From the NCBI GenBank assembly GCA_003219495.1, contig QHOZ01000023.1:1-6922 (forward strand): DNA of 6,922 bases. The letters run 5' to 3'. A program made the translations under genes and the position numbers. The notes beneath the pieces are model-generated. The model had not been told where the DNA came from, ran no database searches, and worked only from the letters and a program-made list of their open reading frames with translations. Below are positions 6,320 through 6,922 of this stretch, in pieces (position 1 is the stretch's first letter; every line of letters begins with the position of its first letter). Origin of the DNA: Verrucomicrobiota bacterium. Lineage in GTDB: Bacteria; Verrucomicrobiota; Verrucomicrobiae; Chthoniobacterales; UBA10450.

Positions 6320-6922
6320 ATGGCAAACACGCAGGACATACGCCGCCGGATCAAATCGATCCGCAATATTGGCCAGCTCACAAAAGCGATGCAGATGGTC
6401 GCGGCGTCCAAGATGCGCCGGGCTCAGCAAAACGCGCTTGCCGGCCGGCCGTACGCATCGTTGATGAACAAAGTCCTCGTCTCGCTGCAAAAGCGGACCG
6501 ACCCAACGCTCCATCCGCTACTCGAGGTTCGTGAGGTGAAGAAAGAGCTGGTGTTAATTCTCAGCACCGACAAGGGCTTGGCCGGCGCATTGAACACGAA
6601 TCTTTTTCGCGAAGTGGCGAATTTCGATCAGGCGAAAACCGTGTTTGTGGTGAGCGGCAAAAAAGCGCGGCAGTTCGTGGCGCGCACCAAACGTGAATTG
6701 CTTGCCGATTTTGAATTGAAAGACGCGCCGAGTTTTGTCGAGACGAAGGCGCTCTCGAAATATTGCCTCGAACAATTCCTCAGCCGCGAGGTGGACAAAG
6801 TTTCGGTGCTCTACACGCACTTCATCAACACGGTCACTCAGAAACCGACCATTCGAACGCTGCTTCCGATCAGCAATTTCGATTTGCCGAAAACACATGA
6901 AGGGTCTGGGAGCGAAGATGTT
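6320..6922 (+). CDS. atpG: ATP synthase F1 subunit gamma (3' end outside window)
   Basis: Gamma is the central shaft whose rotation inside the alpha3beta3 ring couples proton flow to ATP synthesis. The 201 codons present show the N-terminal coiled-coil helix (QDIRRRIKSI, then TKAMQMVAASKMRRAQ, residues 5-36) and the central Rossmann-like part with STDKGLAGALNTNLFR (82-97), which corresponds to the STDRGLCGGLN motif of the family. About two thirds of a usual 285-310-residue gamma is present; the C-terminal helix is beyond the edge. ATG 6320 is the first start after an in-frame TAA at 6311-6313, and 17 nt separate it from the atpA stop. No Shine-Dalgarno is visible. No lesion is seen in the part present. 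Confidence 0.95.
   Translation, partial: MANTQDIRRRIKSIRNIGQLTKAMQMVAASKMRRAQQNALAGRPYASLMNKVLVSLQKRTDPTLHPLLEVREVKKELVLILSTDKGLAGALNTNLFREVANFDQAKTVFVVSGKKARQFVARTKRELLADFELKDAPSFVETKALSKYCLEQFLSREVDKVSVLYTHFINTVTQKPTIRTLLPISNFDLPKTHEGSGSEDV

Noticed and set aside
5067..6326. 419-codon open frame on the - strand opposite atpA
   Set aside because: It lies almost entirely antisense to the strongly conserved alpha subunit; its product is rich in Arg/Asp with no recognisable domain, as expected from the reverse of a biased coding sequence.
1..6922. CRISPR arrays, insertion sequences, tRNA or rRNA genes
   Set aside because: No spaced direct repeats, transposase motifs, terminal inverted repeats or RNA-gene signatures were seen; nearly all bases are explained by protein genes.

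Overview
The window is a piece of bacterial chromosome centred on the start of an F1Fo ATP synthase operon. Gene order on the + strand is obgE (1526-2542), atpB (2684-3593, frameshifted), atpE (3644-3856), atpF (3898-4440), atpH (4440-4832), atpA (4845-6302) and atpG (6320 to the window end, incomplete). This is the canonical a-c-b-delta-alpha-gamma order; beta and epsilon would be expected beyond the right edge. No atpI or atpZ lies ahead of atpB.

The left 1.49 kb holds one open reading frame on the - strand. It starts at 1486 and leaves the window at base 1 with no stop codon. It encodes an exported protein: an N-terminal signal peptide, a small carboxypeptidase-regulatory-like/transthyretin-type beta domain, then in the same frame a second signal-peptide-like segment, an alpha-helical Lys/Glu-rich region and a very acidic tail. 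It diverges from obgE across only 39 bp.

The protein style (compact 130-residue delta subunit, signal-like N-terminus on subunit a, Obg next to the atp operon), moderately high G+C by eye and lack of Shine-Dalgarno sequences point to a Verrucomicrobia-like soil or aquatic bacterium, perhaps Chthoniobacterales/Spartobacteria. This is recognition from memory, not a database result.

Together the atp genes build a rotary ATP synthase: a, b and the c ring in the membrane, with delta, alpha and gamma in the F1 part. The c subunit keeps the ion-carrying Glu but lacks the Na+ ligands, so protons are the likely coupling ion. Short hairpins flank atpE on both sides and may help set the high c-subunit output.

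The main surprises are three apparent insertion/deletion events. A CGGA tandem duplication (or equivalent one-base gain) breaks atpB before the catalytic Arg helix. About 25 residues are missing, in frame, from the beta-barrel of alpha. The - strand ORF looks like two exported proteins fused in frame. They may be real lesions, lineage features or assembly errors. No mobile element, CRISPR array, tRNA or rRNA was seen.
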